Assembly (NCBI RefSeq): GCF_008868125.1
Contig: NZ_WAAQ01000002.1
Span: forward strand, 372,001-436,000
DNA: 64,000 nucleotides
Direction: 5' to 3'
Origin: Microbacterium maritypicum
GTDB lineage: Bacteria > Actinomycetota > Actinomycetes > Actinomycetales > Microbacteriaceae
Made by a program: the position numbers and the translations under genes. The stretch's first letter is position 1. Every line of letters begins with the position of its first letter. Below the pieces are notes generated by a model that saw only the letters and a list, made by a program, of their open reading frames with translations, made no database searches and was not told the origin of the DNA. Below are positions 45,022 through 52,647 of this stretch, in pieces.

Positions 45022-45663
45022 ATGACAACTCTCGGAATCATCGGTGCAGGACACATCGGCAGCCAGGTCGCGCGCGTGGCGATCGCGAACGGCTACGACG
45101 TGGTGATCGCCAACTCCCGCGGGCCGGAGACGCTCGCCGATCTGGTCGCCGAACTCGGCCCCAAGGCTCGGGCGGCCACCGCGCAGGAGGCCGCTGCCGC
45201 TGCCGACGTCGCGGTCGTCACGGTGCCGCTCCGCGCCATCGACGACCTCCCCGCCGAGCAGCTCGCCGGCAAGATCGTCCTCGACACGAACAACTACTAC
45301 TTCGAGCGGGACGGCCACATCGAGGCCCTCGACAAGGGCGAGACGACGACGTCGGAGCTGGTGCAGCGCGCCCTCCCTGACTCGAAGATCGCGAAGGCGT
45401 TCAACCACATCTTCGCTTCGGAGATCACGTCCGACGGCACACCTGCCGGCACCCCAGATCGTCGCGCACTGGCCACGGCCGGTGATGACGCGGAGGCCGT
45501 CGCCTTCGTGACCCGCTTCTACGACGAGGCCGGATTCGACACGGTCAATGTGGGGCCGCTGAGCGATTCCTGGCGAGTCGAGCGAGACCGTCCCGCCTAC
45601 GTGGTCCGGCAGAACGCCGAGGAGCTCACCGCGAACCTCGCGATCGCGAACCGCCTGCCCTGA
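45022..45663 (+). CDS. NADPH-dependent F420 reductase-like oxidoreductase
   Basis: 213 residues with an N-terminal NAD(P)-binding fold (MTTLGIIGAGHIGSQVARVA, then NSRGPETLADLV) and the family stretch KAFNHIFASEI. Related proteins reduce or bind coenzyme F420 or act as imine/ketone reductases. It lacks the usual partner gene in the vicinity, so the substrate is unknown. No signal peptide. It sits alone between the GNAT gene and GntR. Confidence 0.85.
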   Translation: MTTLGIIGAGHIGSQVARVAIANGYDVVIANSRGPETLADLVAELGPKARAATAQEAAAAADVAVVTVPLRAIDDLPAEQLAGKIVLDTNNYYFERDGHIEALDKGETTTSELVQRALPDSKIAKAFNHIFASEITSDGTPAGTPDRRALATAGDDAEAVAFVTRFYDEAGFDTVNVGPLSDSWRVERDRPAYVVRQNAEELTANLAIANRLP

Positions 45664-45725
45664 GCACCGGTGCGGCGGGGGAGGCGGAGAGCTCCCTCGC
45701 CGCAGGGCCCGCACCCACGCGACCC

Positions 45726-45737
45726 TTGGGATACCAA
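45726..45737. promoter_or_regulatory. Candidate GntR autoregulatory site
   Basis: TTGG and CCAA form an inverted repeat with a 4-nt spacer, 38 bp before the GntR start; an autorepressor site is a reasonable inference. Confidence 0.35.
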
Positions 45738-45775
45738 AAGTTGAGGAACACCGCCCGGAGTGCGAGAATGCCCAG

Positions 45776-46441
45776 ATGGCGGGGGCTATGGCAGCAGGCG
45801 GCGAACTCGAGTCGGTGAGAGTCACGCGCGTCCTTCGCGACGACATCATCCTCGGGCGGCGCAGACCGGGAGCACGGCTCGTCGAGCGCGATATCGCGGC
45901 GGAGCTGAACGTCTCCCGGCTCCCGGTTCGCGAAGCCATCCGCACGCTCGTGGCCGAGGGGATCGTCGTCGCACGCCCCCGTACCTGGGCGGTCGTGCGG
46001 GAGTTCACCCACCGCGACATCCAGGACTTCGCCGAGGTGCGCGAGGCCATCGAGACGCTGATCTTCGTCTTCGCGGCCGAGCGGCACGATGAGGCCGGGA
46101 TCGCCCGCATCCGTGGAGCCTACGAACGCGAACTCGAGGCCGCCCGCGCCGAGGACTCCGAGGCGGCCAGGGTCGCCGCGGCGGAGTTCCACGAGATCGC
46201 CGTCGAGCTCGCGGCGAACGAGATGCTCGGCGAGCTCATCGCCGTCTTCCTCACGCGTCTGCGCTGGTTGTTCGGACAGCACGACGACCTGCTCGCGATG
46301 GCGGACGAGCACCGCATCATCCTCGAGGCGATGACGGCGCGCGACACCGAAGCGCTGCGTCGGATCGTGCCGGCGCACTTGGCCAGCGGACAGTCCGCAG
46401 CCGAGCGGCGTCTCGCCGAGCGCGGCGATCTGAGCGCCTGA
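45776..46441 (+). CDS. GntR-family regulator with FCD domain
   Basis: 221 residues. The N-terminal winged helix-turn-helix covers residues 12-75 (GARLVERDIAAELNVSRLPVREAIRTLVAEGIV), followed by an FCD ligand-binding domain with the FADR-type helices and metal-site pattern (FHEIAVELAANEMLGEL, then DEHRIILEAMTARD). FCD regulators sense carboxylic acids or sugars. No ribosome site is clear; ATG at 45776 or 45788 could start it. It may regulate the oxidoreductase or another locus. Confidence 0.9.
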   Translation: MAGAMAAGGELESVRVTRVLRDDIILGRRRPGARLVERDIAAELNVSRLPVREAIRTLVAEGIVVARPRTWAVVREFTHRDIQDFAEVREAIETLIFVFAAERHDEAGIARIRGAYERELEAARAEDSEAARVAAAEFHEIAVELAANEMLGELIAVFLTRLRWLFGQHDDLLAMADEHRIILEAMTARDTEALRRIVPAHLASGQSAAERRLAERGDLSA

Positions 46442-46454
46442 CCCGTCGGGCCCA

Positions 46455-46487
46455 CCGTCTCTCGCGGTCGGGGGACTGCAGAGACGG
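46455..46487 (+). terminator. Weak terminator hairpin after GntR
   Basis: CCGTCTCT and AGAGACGG pair (46455-46462 with 46480-46487) 14 nt after the gntR stop. The loop is 17 nt and there is no T-run. Confidence 0.35.
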
Positions 46488-46551
46488 CTCCGGTTGTATA
46501 TTGGGGCGATCGGAGTCGGTCCGGAACTGTTGCGCTGTCCTGGGGAGCGAG

Positions 46552-46797
46552 ATGCGGAATCTTGCTGTCGCTGTCGGATGCCTCCTGCTGGTCGGTGGGA
46601 TCTCGCTCGTCGTGATCGCCGACCAGGAGCGTCTGGAGTCGATCGCCGCGGTCAAAGCGGAGATCGTGAGGATCGAGCGCGCGCTGGATGAATCTCGCGG
46701 CGAGAACCTGGAGCTCGCAGAGAAGCTCACAGCCCTTCGCTCGCAGCTCGCTGATCAGGACGCGGACATCGCCGACACGACGGGATTCCTGCCGTGA
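46552..46797 (+). CDS. Small membrane-anchored coiled-coil protein
   Basis: 81 residues from the ATG at 46552 behind GGGGAG. One N-terminal transmembrane helix (about residues 3-22, LAVAVGCLLLVGGISLVVIA) then an acidic heptad-like coiled coil (residues 30-70: AVKAEIVRIERALDESRGENL and so on), ending DTTGFLP. It is not a recognised family. The ATGA overlap with the next gene indicates they are co-translated, so the two probably act together at the membrane. Confidence 0.75.
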   Translation: MRNLAVAVGCLLLVGGISLVVIADQERLESIAAVKAEIVRIERALDESRGENLELAEKLTALRSQLADQDADIADTTGFLP

Positions 46798-47657
46798 TCC
46801 GGCGCGTGCTGGCTGTCACGGTCGCGGCCTCCGTGCTGCTCGTCGGGGGGATGGTCGGCAGAGCCGACGCTCTCGAGAACGAGAGATCGGCAGTCATCGC
46901 GCAGCTCGAGGCCCTGAACGACCGATATCACGACGCCACCCAGCGCACCGACTACCTCGACGCCGCCGTCGGCCGCGCGGAGCAGGACACCGCAGAACGT
47001 GCCGCGGTCCTCGCCCTGCGCCCGGCCTTCCTCGCCGAACTGCAGGCGCTGACCACCGCGCTCCAGGGGGCGGAGGGGCGGGTGGACACGGCCACGCATC
47101 GCGCCGCCGCACTCTCGGCGCAGCAGACCGTGGTCGCAGAGAAGGAGAACCCCGACACGGTCGCCGCGGCCACGGCCACCGTCCACGCGCTCGCCGAGAA
47201 GGTGGGCACCGAGGTCGCCTCGTGGCAAGCGGCTCAGAGCTCGGGCCCCGGTGGGCCGGCATGGTCGTCGAGCGGCCCGGACGGGTATGCGCGGGTGCGG
47301 GCAGCCCTCGACCTCGTCGGGGGCGGGGGCGTCGGACTCTACGAGTCCTCGTCGTGCGCGGGCGGCAACGCCCCGGCGTGCGCCAACAGCAACGGATACA
47401 TCAAGTACCGCGCCGACATCGTGAACTGGAGCGACGGTCGGCTGAACTGGGCCATGGCGCACGAGCTCGCGCACATCTATCAGTTCCGCGTGTGGGGCTC
47501 GCTCACGTCGTCCGGAGCCTACGGGGCGCTGTTCGGCAGCGACCCCGAGTTCCTCGCCAACTGCATGGCCGTGGTGCGGGGGTACCCCGGATCGGTCAGC
47601 TGCGACGGCGAGCAGCAGGCCTGGGCCTCGGGCATCTGGGTGGGCGCCGTCCGCTGA
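46794..47657 (+). CDS. Secreted protein with coiled coil and HExxH metallopeptidase-like motif
   Basis: 287 residues. Signal peptide at 1-25 (VLAVTVAASVLLVGGMVGRADA), a long Ala/Glu coiled coil to about residue 145, a Gly/Ser linker, and a C-terminal domain with H223ELAH227 in MAHELAHIYQ. A third-ligand candidate Glu252 in EFLANCMAV lies 25 residues after the motif, the gluzincin spacing; the sequence resembles the E-x-x-A-D-C motif of small zinc proteases with Asn for Asp. Four cysteines follow a disulfide-rich pattern. I recognise no named family. It is coupled to the small membrane protein upstream. Confidence 0.78.
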   Translation: MIRRVLAVTVAASVLLVGGMVGRADALENERSAVIAQLEALNDRYHDATQRTDYLDAAVGRAEQDTAERAAVLALRPAFLAELQALTTALQGAEGRVDTATHRAAALSAQQTVVAEKENPDTVAAATATVHALAEKVGTEVASWQAAQSSGPGGPAWSSSGPDGYARVRAALDLVGGGGVGLYESSSCAGGNAPACANSNGYIKYRADIVNWSDGRLNWAMAHELAHIYQFRVWGSLTSSGAYGALFGSDPEFLANCMAVVRGYPGSVSCDGEQQAWASGIWVGAVR

Positions 47658-47680
47658 GCGGAGTCGCTCACAGGCCCGGA

Positions 47681-48520
47681 TCAGTCCGCCGGTGTCGTCG
47701 TGTCGATGGCGGCACGCAGCGGCCGCCGCATCACCCGCCAGTACGACGACGGCGCGACGCGGGTGAGCACATCGATCAGGCGGGCCTCGCGTCCGACCAT
47801 GGTGCGCGCGGAGCGTCGTTCGGTCGCCCGGACGATGCGCGCCGCCGCGTCCGCGGGCTCGGTGTGGTACATCCGGGCCTGCGCGGCGGCGGCGCGGGCG
47901 GCCACGGCCGGATCGATCGCGGCGGCGTACCGCCCGTGCAGGATGATGCCGGTGCGCACGCCCGCGGGGTAGACGGCGCCGACGCTGACCGAGGTGCCCT
48001 CCAGCTCATGCCGCAGTGCCTCGGAGAAGGCGCGCACGGCGAACTTGCTCACGGCGTAGGGGATGCGTCCGGCGGGGGCGGCGAGTGCGTAGACGCTGGC
48101 CAGGTGCGTGATATGCGCGGCCGGAGCTGCGCGGAGCGCGGGGAGGAGTGCCTTGGTGATCGAGACCGTGCCCCACAGGTTCACATCGGTGAGCCAGCGC
48201 ATCTCCTCCATCGTGAGCTGGTCGATGTCGCCGAGCATCGATGATCCGGCGCACGTGATCAGGGCGTTGATGCGTGGGTGCCCCTCGGCGATGCTTGCGG
48301 CGGCGGCGAACACGGCGTCGTCATCGCGCAGGTCGACGATGTGCGTCGTCACGTGGGCGTCGGTGAGTTCCGCGGCGATGGTCGCGAGCGCCGCGGCGTC
48401 GTGATCGATGAGCGCGAGGTGCGTTCCTCGACCGGCGAGCAGACGCGCGATGCCGGCGCCCATCCCGTTGGCGGCTCCGGTGATCACGGTGGTGCTGCCG
48501 GTGAGGTCGAGGTGCTTCAT
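47681..48520 (-). CDS. Short-chain dehydrogenase/reductase
   Basis: 279 residues, classic SDR: cofactor motif TGAANGMGAGIA near residues 14-25, the CAG stretch (ALITCAG) and the catalytic S-Y-x-x-x-K in VYALAAPAGRIPYAVSKFAV. An acidic residue (LALIDHD) suggests NAD preference. The substrate cannot be told. An AGGAG site supports the ATG at 48520; the reading frame extends upstream without a ribosome site. It is divergent from the next gene. Confidence 0.93.
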   Translation of the reverse strand: MKHLDLTGSTTVITGAANGMGAGIARLLAGRGTHLALIDHDAAALATIAAELTDAHVTTHIVDLRDDDAVFAAAASIAEGHPRINALITCAGSSMLGDIDQLTMEEMRWLTDVNLWGTVSITKALLPALRAAPAAHITHLASVYALAAPAGRIPYAVSKFAVRAFSEALRHELEGTSVSVGAVYPAGVRTGIILHGRYAAAIDPAVAARAAAAQARMYHTEPADAAARIVRATERRSARTMVGREARLIDVLTRVAPSSYWRVMRRPLRAAIDTTTPAD

Positions 48521-48621
48521 GTGGCTCCTGCGGCGCGCGATCCGGGTGCGAACCCGCGGATGTCGGATGGGTGGGGCAAGCTGATTCCGAACCATTCTGG
48601 CCGACACCGGGCCGCAGTGAT

Positions 48622-48652
48622 ACCGGTACGCTCAAGGAGAGGAGGTACCGGT
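48622..48652. promoter_or_regulatory. Inverted repeat around the ribosome site of the 194-residue gene
   Basis: ACCGGTAC (48622-48629) and GTACCGGT (48645-48652) are exact inverted copies, and the right arm covers the first two bases of the GTG. The AGGAGAGGAG site is in the loop. A TACGCT box at 48627-48632 overlaps the left arm, so this is an operator or mRNA hairpin. Confidence 0.6.
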
Positions 48653-49235
48653 GGGACGGACAGCGGATGCCATCGCCGAAGGCGTTGCGATCGCGACCGC
48701 TGCTGCGCGCCTCGCGGTGAAGAATCACATCCTCATCGGCACCATCGCCGAAGACGGTGTCTTCGACATGGACAAGTACATCGACGATGCGCGTGAGGCG
48801 CTTCGCGCCATGGCCGAGGAATCGGAAGAGGCTGCGGCCACCGTCACTGCCCTCCGCAAACGCGCGAGAGGTCGGCACTCCGATCCGGTGGGAACGCACG
48901 ACTATCGCGACCGCGATGTGCGCAACCTCCGCCGTCGGGCCAAGCAGTCCACCGGTGTGGCCGTGCGTCTGCGCGAGATCATGCAGGACCGCGAGCGGCT
49001 CGCCGAGATCGTCGAGGAGGCGAGAGACGCCGCCTGGGCCGACGTGCGCCACAACCTCGACCGTCGCCTGCGCGTCGAAGGCATGCGTCCCGATCAGGAT
49101 CCCGACTACAACCGCATGCGCGAAGCGCGTATGCAGGCGCTTCGGCTCGTCGATCTGCAGGCGCTCTCGTCGGAGCAGAGAGCCAAGGCCAAGCGGCGGA
49201 AGAAGCAGCAGAAGGCGGCCTCGGCCGACGAGTGA
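48651..49235 (+). CDS. Uncharacterised basic coiled-coil protein
   Basis: 194 residues from the GTG at 48651. It is strongly helical and charged with no membrane segment. It begins MGRTADAIAEGVAIATAAAR, has a middle Arg-rich stretch (RNLRRRAKQS) and ends in a lysine-rich tail (KRRKKQQKAASADE). Similar Microbacterium proteins have been loosely labelled asparagine synthase, but no synthetase motif (glutaminase Cys2 or SGGxDS) is visible, so I reject that name. DNA- or RNA-binding is plausible from charge. A palindromic site overlaps its start. Confidence 0.75.
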   Translation: MGRTADAIAEGVAIATAAARLAVKNHILIGTIAEDGVFDMDKYIDDAREALRAMAEESEEAAATVTALRKRARGRHSDPVGTHDYRDRDVRNLRRRAKQSTGVAVRLREIMQDRERLAEIVEEARDAAWADVRHNLDRRLRVEGMRPDQDPDYNRMREARMQALRLVDLQALSSEQRAKAKRRKKQQKAASADE

Positions 49236-49267
49236 GGCCTCGTTTCGCTTTCCCGTCGCGACTGTTG

Positions 49268-49273
49268 TAGGCT
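49268..49273 (+). promoter_or_regulatory. Candidate -10 box of tRNA-Arg(ACG)
   Basis: TAGGCT; transcription would start about 49280, right before the leader hairpin. Confidence 0.5.
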
Positions 49274-49281
49274 GTTCTACG

Positions 49282-49296
49282 GCCCGCTGAGCGGGC
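49282..49296 (+). promoter_or_regulatory. 5' leader hairpin of tRNA-Arg(ACG)
   Basis: GCCCGC and GCGGGC form a 6-bp stem with a TGA loop, ending 3 nt before the tRNA. Confidence 0.65.
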
Positions 49297-49299
49297 TGG

Positions 49300-49372
49300 G
49301 CGCCCGTAGCTCAATGGATAGAGCATCTGACTACGGATCAGAAGGTTAGGGGTTCGAGTCCCTTCGGGCGCA
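49300..49372 (+). tRNA. tRNA-Arg(ACG)
   Basis: Acceptor arms GCGCCCG and CGGGCGC pair with an A discriminator. The anticodon loop CTACGGA has anticodon ACG at 49333-49335 and stem TCTGA/TCAGA. D and T arms (AGGGGTTCGAGTCCCTT) are intact. CCA is not encoded. A34 would be deaminated to inosine to read CGU, CGC and CGA. Confidence 0.97.
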
Positions 49373-49392
49373 CACTGTGTTGAGACAGTGAC

Positions 49393-49424
49393 GAAACGGC
49401 TTCCACTTCGGTGGGGGCCGTTTC
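49393..49424. terminator. Terminator between tRNA-Arg and LysR gene
   Basis: GAAACGGC and GCCGTTTC are perfect arms that continue with two G-U pairs to a TTCG tetraloop, a 14-bp stem in all. It ends tRNA-Arg and probably the convergent LysR gene. Confidence 0.85.
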
Positions 49425-49429
49425 TGCGT

Positions 49430-50359
49430 TCAGAGCAGGCTCGTGATGGCCGGGTCGCGGTGCGCGACCTCAGCGGCCGTGGCGACGATGACCTCGCGGA
49501 TCGCGGCGACGGCGACGGCAGGGGTCACATCCGCACGGTGGGCGAGGCTCACGGTGCGGGTCATCATCGGATGCGTCAGTCGAACCGACCGCAGGGCGGG
49601 CCGATCGAGCAGCACCATCGCCGGGACCACCGCGACACCGACACCGCGCTCGACGAAGCGCAGCACCGCATCCATCTCGGCGCCCTCGAGCACGTGGGTG
49701 GGCCGGAGCCCCTCCGAGCGGAAAGCGGCATCGGTCGTCGCACGGAGCTCGTAGGTCTCGTCGAGAGCGATCAGCGGGAGCGTGGCGAGGTGGGCGAGGC
49801 TCATCGCGGGCATGGTCGAGACCGGCGGCTCTGCGGCGGCGGAGATCACGACGAGCTCTTCGGCGAGCAGCGGGGTGCGCGTGAGGCTGAAGCCCGAGGG
49901 CGGTGGGCCGTCGGATTCGGTGATGAGGGCGATGTCGACGGCGCCGACGGCGAGCTGTTCGACGAGCCGGCGGGAACCGCTCTCGGTCAGATGCAGATCG
50001 ACGCCCGGATGACTCGCGTGGAAGGAGCGGATCGCCTCGGCGACCAGGCTGATGCAGAGCGTGGGCGGCGCACCCAGGCGTACGCGTCCGCGGCGGAGTC
50101 CTGCCAGCTCGCCCATCTCGTCGCGGATGGCATCGGCCTCGGCGAGCATGCGCTGTGCGCGGGGGAGCAGCGTCTCGCCCGCAGCCGTGAGGGCGATGTG
50201 GCCGCGTGCGCGGTGGAACAGCTCGGCGCCGAGCTCGCGTTCGAGCGTCGAGATCTGCCGGCTCAGCGACGGCTGTGCCAGGTGCAGGTGCTCGGAGGCG
50301 CGGGTGAAGTGTCCGAGACGCGCGACCTCGACGAACCCGCGGAGCTGCTCGAGGTTCAT
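49430..50359 (-). CDS. LysR-family transcriptional regulator
   Basis: 309 residues from the ATG at 50359; an ATG at 50365 also exists. The winged helix-turn-helix (residues 1-60: MNLEQLRGFVEVARLGHFTRAS, QPSLSRQISTLERELG) is followed by a two-lobed effector-binding domain. A TAGGCT box exactly 6 nt before 50359 marks a leaderless start. It is divergent from the flavoprotein gene with 77 bp between and most likely controls it. Confidence 0.93.
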   Translation of the reverse strand: MNLEQLRGFVEVARLGHFTRASEHLHLAQPSLSRQISTLERELGAELFHRARGHIALTAAGETLLPRAQRMLAEADAIRDEMGELAGLRRGRVRLGAPPTLCISLVAEAIRSFHASHPGVDLHLTESGSRRLVEQLAVGAVDIALITESDGPPPSGFSLTRTPLLAEELVVISAAAEPPVSTMPAMSLAHLATLPLIALDETYELRATTDAAFRSEGLRPTHVLEGAEMDAVLRFVERGVGVAVVPAMVLLDRPALRSVRLTHPMMTRTVSLAHRADVTPAVAVAAIREVIVATAAEVAHRDPAITSLL

Positions 50360-50365
50360 GGCCAT

Positions 50366-50371
50366 AGCCTA
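50366..50371 (-). promoter_or_regulatory. Leaderless -10 box of the LysR gene
   Basis: TAGGCT on the minus strand, 6 nt before the ATG at 50359; it decides between two ATG codons. Confidence 0.55.
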
Positions 50372-50408
50372 CCCGCATCGTTTCCAGTCGAACTATGCAT
50401 TGGAGTTA

Positions 50409-50422
50409 TTAGGATCGCCTAA
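50409..50422. promoter_or_regulatory. Candidate LysR operator
   Basis: TTAGG and CCTAA form a perfect inverted repeat with a 4-nt spacer, close to the LysR T-N11-A pattern, ending 1 bp before the -10 box of the flavoprotein gene. Confidence 0.5.
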
Positions 50423-50423
50423 C

Positions 50424-50429
50424 TAGCGT
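50424..50429 (+). promoter_or_regulatory. Leaderless -10 box of the flavoprotein gene
   Basis: TAGCGT with 7 nt to the ATG at 50437. Confidence 0.5.
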
Positions 50430-50436
50430 GGATCGC

Positions 50437-52167
50437 ATGGCTACGCGCGAACGACAGATATCCACCACGGTCCTCGTCATCGGCACCGGCGGCTCCGGGC
50501 TGCGGGCGGCGATCGAGATCGCCGAACACGGTGTCGACGTGCTCGCCGTCGGCAAACGCCCGAGGCAGGATGCGCACACCTCGCTCGCCGCCGGCGGCAT
50601 CAACGCGGCGCTCGGCACCATGGACGCGGATGACAGCTGGCAGCAGCACGCGGCCGACACCATCAAGGAGAGCTACCTGCTCGCCAACCCGCACACGGTC
50701 GAGATCGTCACTCAGGGCGCCGAACGCGGCATCCGCGACCTCGAGCGCTGGGGCATGGACTTCGCCCGCGAAGACGACGGTCGTATCTCCCAGCGCTTCT
50801 TCGGTGCGCACACCTTCCGCCGCACGGCCTTCGCCGGTGATTACACGGGCCTGGAGATCCAGCGCACTCTGGTGCGCAAGGCCGAGCAGCTCGAGGTCCC
50901 GATCCTCGATCACGTCTACATCACGCGCCTGCTCGTGCGCGACAACGTGGTGTTCGGGGCCTACGGCTTCGACCAGGCCGACGGCACCCGCTACCTCATC
51001 CACGCCGACGCCGTCATCCTCGCCGCCGGCGGACACAATCGCATCTGGCGGCGCACCTCCTCCCGCCGCGACGAGAACACGGGCGACTCCTTCCGTCTCG
51101 CCGTCGACGCGGGCGCCAGGCTCCGCGACCCCGAGCTCGTGCAGTTCCACCCGTCCGGCATCATCGAGCCGGAGAGCGCAGCGGGCACCCTGATCTCCGA
51201 AGCGGCTCGCGGGGAAGGCGGCATCCTTCGCAATGCTCTCGGCGAGCGGTTCATGGCGAAGTACGACCCCGAGCGGATGGAGCTGTCGACCAGGGACCGC
51301 GTCGCACTCGCCGCGTACACCGAGATCCAGGAAGGACGCGGCACCGAGAACGGCGGCGTCTGGCTCGACGTGTCGCACCTGCCCCGAGAGACGATCATGA
51401 CCCGTCTGCCCCGCGTCTACCAGACGATGATGGAGCTGCAGATGCTCGACATCACGACAGATCCGATCGAGATCGCCCCGACCGCGCACTATTCGATGGG
51501 CGGCGTCTGGGTGCGATCGGAGGACCACCAGACCGACGTGGACGGGCTCTACGCGATCGGTGAGGCCTCCAGCGGATTGCACGGCGCGAACCGCCTGGGC
51601 GGGAACTCGCTCATCGAGCTTCTCGTCTACGGGCGCATCGTCGGGCAGGCGGCCATGGAGCATGCGGCCGGTCTCGACGCCCAGCGTCGCTCGGCGTCGG
51701 CGGTCGCCGAGGCCCGCGCCGAGATCGACGACCTGCTCGCCGCGGAAGGACGCGAGAACGTGCGCGCCCTGCAGCGCGCGATCCGCAACCTCATGACCCG
51801 GTACGCCGGTGTGGTGCGCTCGGAGGAGGGGCTGCTGGCAGGCCTCGCCGACCTCGACATGATCGAGGGGCGCATGGAGGACATCGGCATCCACCCCGAC
51901 ATCGCGGGCTTCCAGGACCTCGCGCACGCGTTCGACCTCAAGGCCTCAGCGCTCGCCGCCCGCGCCACGCTCGAGGCCGCACTGGAGCGTCGCGAGACGC
52001 GCGGATGCCACAACCGCAGCGACTTCCCCGACAGTGATCCCACGCTGCAGGTGAACCTGGTGTGGTCGCCGAAGGACGGCGTGACCCGGGAGGCGATCCC
52101 TGAGATCTCGCCCGAGATCGCCGAGCTCATGCGCGAGGTCGACACCACGGGCAAGCTCGTCGAGTAG
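50437..52167 (+). CDS. FAD-dependent oxidoreductase, fumarate reductase/L-aspartate oxidase family
   Basis: 576 residues. The FAD motif TTVLVIGTGGSGLRAAIEIA opens it. Family stretches are TSLAAGGINAALG, RDPELVQFHPSG, AARGEGGILRN, LSTRDRVALAAYTEI and TAHYSMGGVWV with the substrate His and Arg. The C-terminal helical domain (about 410-560) is complete. It is longer than the usual L-aspartate oxidase, and no SdhB-like iron-sulfur gene or nadAC gene is near, so it works alone or with distant partners. The substrate is a dicarboxylate or amino acid. Likely controlled by the divergent LysR. Confidence 0.88.
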   Translation: MATRERQISTTVLVIGTGGSGLRAAIEIAEHGVDVLAVGKRPRQDAHTSLAAGGINAALGTMDADDSWQQHAADTIKESYLLANPHTVEIVTQGAERGIRDLERWGMDFAREDDGRISQRFFGAHTFRRTAFAGDYTGLEIQRTLVRKAEQLEVPILDHVYITRLLVRDNVVFGAYGFDQADGTRYLIHADAVILAAGGHNRIWRRTSSRRDENTGDSFRLAVDAGARLRDPELVQFHPSGIIEPESAAGTLISEAARGEGGILRNALGERFMAKYDPERMELSTRDRVALAAYTEIQEGRGTENGGVWLDVSHLPRETIMTRLPRVYQTMMELQMLDITTDPIEIAPTAHYSMGGVWVRSEDHQTDVDGLYAIGEASSGLHGANRLGGNSLIELLVYGRIVGQAAMEHAAGLDAQRRSASAVAEARAEIDDLLAAEGRENVRALQRAIRNLMTRYAGVVRSEEGLLAGLADLDMIEGRMEDIGIHPDIAGFQDLAHAFDLKASALAARATLEAALERRETRGCHNRSDFPDSDPTLQVNLVWSPKDGVTREAIPEISPEIAELMREVDTTGKLVE

Positions 52168-52188
52168 TCGCGGACCCGACTCGCTCCG

Positions 52189-52239
52189 GGTCGCACTTTC
52201 TGCCGTCCGCTCTCCGATCAGGCGGCAGAAAGTGCGACC
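52189..52239. terminator. 17-bp perfect hairpin between the flavoprotein and acidic-protein genes
   Basis: GGTCGCACTTTCTGCCG (52189-52205) and its exact reverse complement (52223-52239), plus two more pairs inward, including one G-U. There is no T-tail. It lies between convergent genes, so it can end both. Confidence 0.7.
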
Positions 52240-52263
52240 GGAACCGGCTCGCCGGGGCGACGC

Positions 52264-52572
52264 TCAGTCGGCCTGCGGCTCCTCGGTGTCGATCACGCCG
52301 ATGCCGACGGCCTCATGATCGGGCTCGGCCTCGTCGCGCTGGGGTGCTTTGGGTTCCTCGCCCGGAGCCTTCTCGGTGCTCGGCTCCTGCAACTGCTCGG
52401 TGCTCGGCACCTCATCGGGGTCTGCCTGCTCAGCGGACTCGGCCTGTGCGGGGGAGGCATCCGGCGCGGGCGACTCCGCCGTCACTTCCCCCGCATCGGC
52501 GCCCGATGAGGGGGTGGGTGTGGGAGCCTGCGTCTCGGGAGACGGTTCCTGCTCGGGTGTGCTGTCCGTCAT
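52264..52572 (-). CDS. Acidic low-complexity protein
   Basis: 102 residues from the ATG at 52572, which has a GAAAGGGA site; the frame also opens upstream at 52623 without one. Almost wholly Pro, Glu, Ser, Asp, Thr and Ala, with no hydrophobic segment, so intrinsically disordered. It ends GVIDTEEPQAD. It is not a recognised family. The reading frame is real by codon bias and ribosome site, but the function is unknown. Confidence 0.6.
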   Translation of the reverse strand: MTDSTPEQEPSPETQAPTPTPSSGADAGEVTAESPAPDASPAQAESAEQADPDEVPSTEQLQEPSTEKAPGEEPKAPQRDEAEPDHEAVGIGVIDTEEPQAD

Positions 52573-52647
52573 GATCGTCCCTTTCGCGATGTCGTCGCCA
52601 TCAGGATGCCGTCGCAACCGCACCGGATGAAGGGGCTTGACGCGGCC

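Noticed and set aside
48651..49235. Asparagine synthase label for the 194-residue gene
   Set aside because: No glutaminase cysteine or ATP-pyrophosphatase SGGxDS motif is present, and the length is less than half that of the enzyme.
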